Source of the DNA: Irpex lacteus
Taxonomy: Eukaryota; Basidiomycota; Agaricomycetes; Polyporales; Irpicaceae
DNA length: 64,000 nt
Reading direction: 5' to 3'
Assembly: GCA_001986395.2 (NCBI GenBank)
Contig: MQVO02000008.1
Location: forward strand, 310,001 to 374,000
Within the stretch, counting starts at the first letter, position 1. Every line of letters starts with the position of its first letter. The notes beneath the pieces were generated by a model, which saw only the letters and a list, made by a program, of their open reading frames with translations, ran no database searches and was not told the DNA's origin. Both the position numbers and the translations under genes were made by a program. Below, in pieces: positions 62,401-64,000 of this stretch.

Positions 62401-64000
62401 TGTTTGAGCACTTTTGTGTTTCGCTTTTGAAGAATCGAGTCTCGTGTCTGTATCAATGTATTGTGCCAAAACTTTGCATCATCACCAGTTTCAATGAAAG
62501 TAGGTAGTGAATCTAACAAATTTGTGTCTTTGGTCAAATTTTCCATTAGACCGTTAGCTTCTGCAAGCTGTTCTGTATCTGCCATTCTTTTAAGACTGTT
62601 TAACATTGAGTCGGAGAACTTGACGTTATCTTCATCCTCGTTTACAATAGATGAAAATTCTGCATACGATTGATTATTATCATGTGTATCCAACCATTCA
62701 AGAGTTTTATCATCAAGATTCTGAGGCCACCCGTTTCGATCATTTTGCTGTGCTTTTCGTTGTGCTGAAAAATCATCACGAGCATCGTTACATTCATATC
62801 TTAGGTTGAAAAACTTTATGATTTGTTTTTGTCTGTCTGTAAACTGATAGGCTTCAAATGACTGGTTCCACGTTTGATCCAAGTTTTTCAAGTCTCGTCC
62901 TCTTCTCCATGGATGGAAGAGAGTCAACATAGTCATGCAATATTCTTCCCTATTTCCTCTATCATGCCTTGGCAATGCACCTCCAGCAAAATCTGGTACT
63001 TTTCCTTTGGCCTCTGGAACTAAACGTACTTTGTGAGTATTGTGTTGAGGATGTTCATCTAGAAAATAGTCATATCTGTGATAGTCAGATTCACTCAGCT
63101 GTTGCTTGTAGAGATCATCATGTATCTGGCTGTTTGTTTCAGTATCAACCTCGTCGATGGCTTCGGAGCTTGTATTAGAGTTTGAGCTTTCGTTTGAGTC
63201 AGAGCTTGCATCAGTGTCTGAATCATCACTTGAATCTGAACACCTTGTACTCAATTCGCTCTCACTTTCAACTTCAGGCTCTCCGTCTGACTTTCTTGGC
63301 AGTTCACTCCAATGCGAAACACCTAGTTGTTTCAAATAGTCATCCATTGCCTGCAATTCATCGCATCTATACAAACTTTCCCATGATGTATCTCCAGCTT
63401 GCCACTGGACCAAGAACATCAATTTCTCTCCTTCTTTTTTGTTTTTTACTATCCAATCGTGTTTAATGATGTATTCAACATCAAACTCTCGTTGAGCTTG
63501 CTTTTCTGCTCTATCTGTACTTTTCTTATCAAGTTTTGTTTTGTTAGAGAATCGTATCCAATCGTACAGACTTACATTTTCATATTTGCGTGGCCGATAC
63601 ATGTAATCTAACACTGGTGATATTCCCACAATTCCCTCTATGTTTTTCACCATAACTACCTTTTGTTCCTGGTTATCGGGTGGGTCTATGTCAATATCCA
63701 TTTTTGATTCGTCCGAGATTTCTGTAACCCAATCACTATGTACCTCCTTTACATACGACCTCCAATAGAAACGTTGAAACTGATGACTAGTGTAGTGGTC
63801 TGAATGACCGAGTAAATACATTGATGCCATAGGTGAGCCTATTTCACTTTTGGCAGTCAACGAGTTCACTACCTTTGTGATGACTGATCTGCCCTTATTC
63901 AGTCTTTCCTCTCCTTTCACTGGTTCTTCCATGTTTTTAGCAAACACTGTCTTTACTGCATCAAAAATAACATGTGTTCTTAATGGTGACTTGGTAATGT
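59466..64000 (-). CDS. Helitron-type PIF1 helicase with C-terminal cysteine-protease-like domain (5' end outside window)
   Basis: The frame is open from the right edge of the window to a stop at 59466, at least 1,510 codons without an intron. The Rep domain expected at the N-terminus would lie outside. Residues near the edge (ITKSPLRTHVIF, SMYLLGHSDHYTSHQF) match the segment that follows the Helitron Rep-like domain. The PIF1 helicase lies in the middle: P-loop GGMAGTGKSQVI near 62165, Walker B FLDEVSML near 61930, TCIAPTGAAASLIGG, and further SF1 motifs to about 60800 (IQNCKSHQAIYTCLSRG). The C-terminal 280 residues hold ETYSCAYDSVFTIL with a candidate nucleophile Cys (near 60262), a CX2C..CX2C-type zinc ribbon (YCKNCKED, CPRCQQ), and GGFHFTCRIID followed by IWYNDG, in the order of ubiquitin-specific proteases. 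It is AT-rich compared with its neighbours. The ORF has no stops, so the element may be young. Confidence 0.85.
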   Translation of the reverse strand, partial: ITKSPLRTHVIFDAVKTVFAKNMEEPVKGEERLNKGRSVITKVVNSLTAKSEIGSPMASMYLLGHSDHYTSHQFQRFYWRSYVKEVHSDWVTEISDESKMDIDIDPPDNQEQKVVMVKNIEGIVGISPVLDYMYRPRKYENVSLYDWIRFSNKTKLDKKSTDRAEKQAQREFDVEYIIKHDWIVKNKKEGEKLMFLVQWQAGDTSWESLYRCDELQAMDDYLKQLGVSHWSELPRKSDGEPEVESESELSTRCSDSSDDSDTDASSDSNESSNSNTSSEAIDEVDTETNSQIHDDLYKQQLSESDYHRYDYFLDEHPQHNTHKVRLVPEAKGKVPDFAGGALPRHDRGNREEYCMTMLTLFHPWRRGRDLKNLDQTWNQSFEAYQFTDRQKQIIKFFNLRYECNDARDDFSAQRKAQQNDRNGWPQNLDDKTLEWLDTHDNNQSYAEFSSIVNEDEDNVKFSDSMLNSLKRMADTEQLAEANGLMENLTKDTNLLDSLPTFIETGDDAKFWHNTLIQTRDSILQKRNTKVLKQSKQSDNEIDEKDTEGSLKIVDESYFSRLYKPTKKEDRNLIDEVCTSFTLNEEQSRAFRIVANHATLKNPTQLKMYLGGMAGTGKSQVIKALIQFFKSRNEEYRFTCIAPTGAAASLIGGSTYHSFLGMNTFNKEAEDRLSNLSEVKSHLRDVDYIFLDEVSMLDCRSLYSICKKMCKATSDESNPFGGKNMILAGDFAQLPPAGSGKALYAAKVESIVHRTSSVSEQETSIGKALWHQFTTVVILRQNMRQRSQSKDDAKFRTLLENLRYKACTREDIKFLRQRIAGQSEDRPKWSDEQFRNVSVVCTYNAIRDKLNELGCVRLVKELDQPLTYFYSIDRLHTNTKERTRQAQKKHIDPLRKSNNLSVNDQFYLWNLPPSCTSHHPGKLALCVGMPIMIKKNKATECSVTNGAEGIVVGWQSKAIDSEHNALEVLFVKLTANPTPIQLPGLPENVVPVVAEPINIGCKIHDGRTIDITRTQVPVLLNFGMTDFASQGRTRQYNVVDIQNCKSHQAIYTCLSRGSTYEGTLIIQDFSTKHMTGGLDGYLRQEFRELEILDEITKLRFNRKLPAGVSGQTRSHLISSYRQKKGDKYNPKSMPGPLKWTEAEPYRLADPFNEAEWEIIDHKRVAEDTAIKNGKTPKKSQAIRQPNYVSAKGTAKLLQLSETPKLVRHKRKHSEVPNVANKRATTEVSTSREEGPLGFVWHAETYSCAYDSVFTILLDILRTTPFDWKNVVELGGKYLQSFDLTFSSNDGTTLEMKRQAVRQLLCIDYPTQFPLSRDGADIHELCYYMLNLGGASGKRALYCKNCKEDVKSKVLNQFMLLHCTDEAWKKKTIRAGSAAGQSISNWMHAFFNTKTKSKCPRCQQTQTEYRYQYTTKIPFIHIRLDDKLPVRFERQIQFNEDIYRLAGIIYFGGFHFTCRIIDAEGRIWYNDGIQTGSKSRYESHINDMHSQLLQTAPGQRKAIVVIYNRVIG

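Overview
This is nuclear DNA from a filamentous basidiomycete fungus, most likely an Agaricomycete. The evidence is gene structure and gene content. Most genes are broken by short introns of about 46-100 nt with GT..AG ends. The content includes a class I hydrophobin with the exact eight-cysteine spacing, a NACHT-WD40 NLR-type protein, DUF6533- and DUF6534-type multispanning membrane proteins, a MYND/DUF4470-type protein and a JmjC-like protein of an agaricomycete type. I cannot name the species.

The left 36 kb is mostly ordinary genes. In order: the 3' part of a coiled-coil, Q/P-rich protein (1-1354, +); an Eos1-like membrane protein (1748-3377, -) divergent from squalene epoxidase ERG1 (4259-5922, +); a long NLR (6769-11509, -) whose last exon holds one in-frame stop; a small beta-rich aegerolysin-like protein (12901-13361, +); two tandem MFS transporters of the anion:cation symporter type with identical exon structure (14269-16065 and 16658-18477, +); a MYND/DUF4470-type protein (18921-21253, +); two tail-to-tail DUF6533-type membrane proteins (22461-24414, + and 24587-26158, -); a YPP1/TTC7-type TPR protein (27458-31248, -); a hydrophobin with a TATA box (31829-32281, -); and two disordered nuclear-looking proteins (33460-35189 and 35988-36636, -).

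From about 36.6 to 46.4 kb the sequence is gene-poor. It holds a DUF6534-type membrane protein, a four-helix membrane protein (42224-43271, +), a TC microsatellite, a striking array of six intron-like modules (45048-45881) and a short tandem repeat. An apparently intact JmjC-like gene follows (46376-49347, +).

From 49.4 to 58.7 kb the window is a graveyard of broken copies of conserved genes. It holds pieces of a KHA1-type K+/H+ antiporter, a condensin subunit 2 (CND2/BRN1) fragment, a pogo-type DDE transposase with nonsense codons and an Rsp5/NEDD4-type HECT fragment, together with six copies of a 155-190 bp satellite. Next to this, filling the right end, is an AT-rich open frame of more than 1,490 codons encoding a Helitron-type PIF1 helicase with a C-terminal cysteine-protease-like domain. 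Its 5' end lies beyond the window. The neighbourhood of a Helitron helicase and several truncated fragments of host genes suggests capture of gene pieces by a Helitron, but I could not identify the element's ends, so this stays inference.
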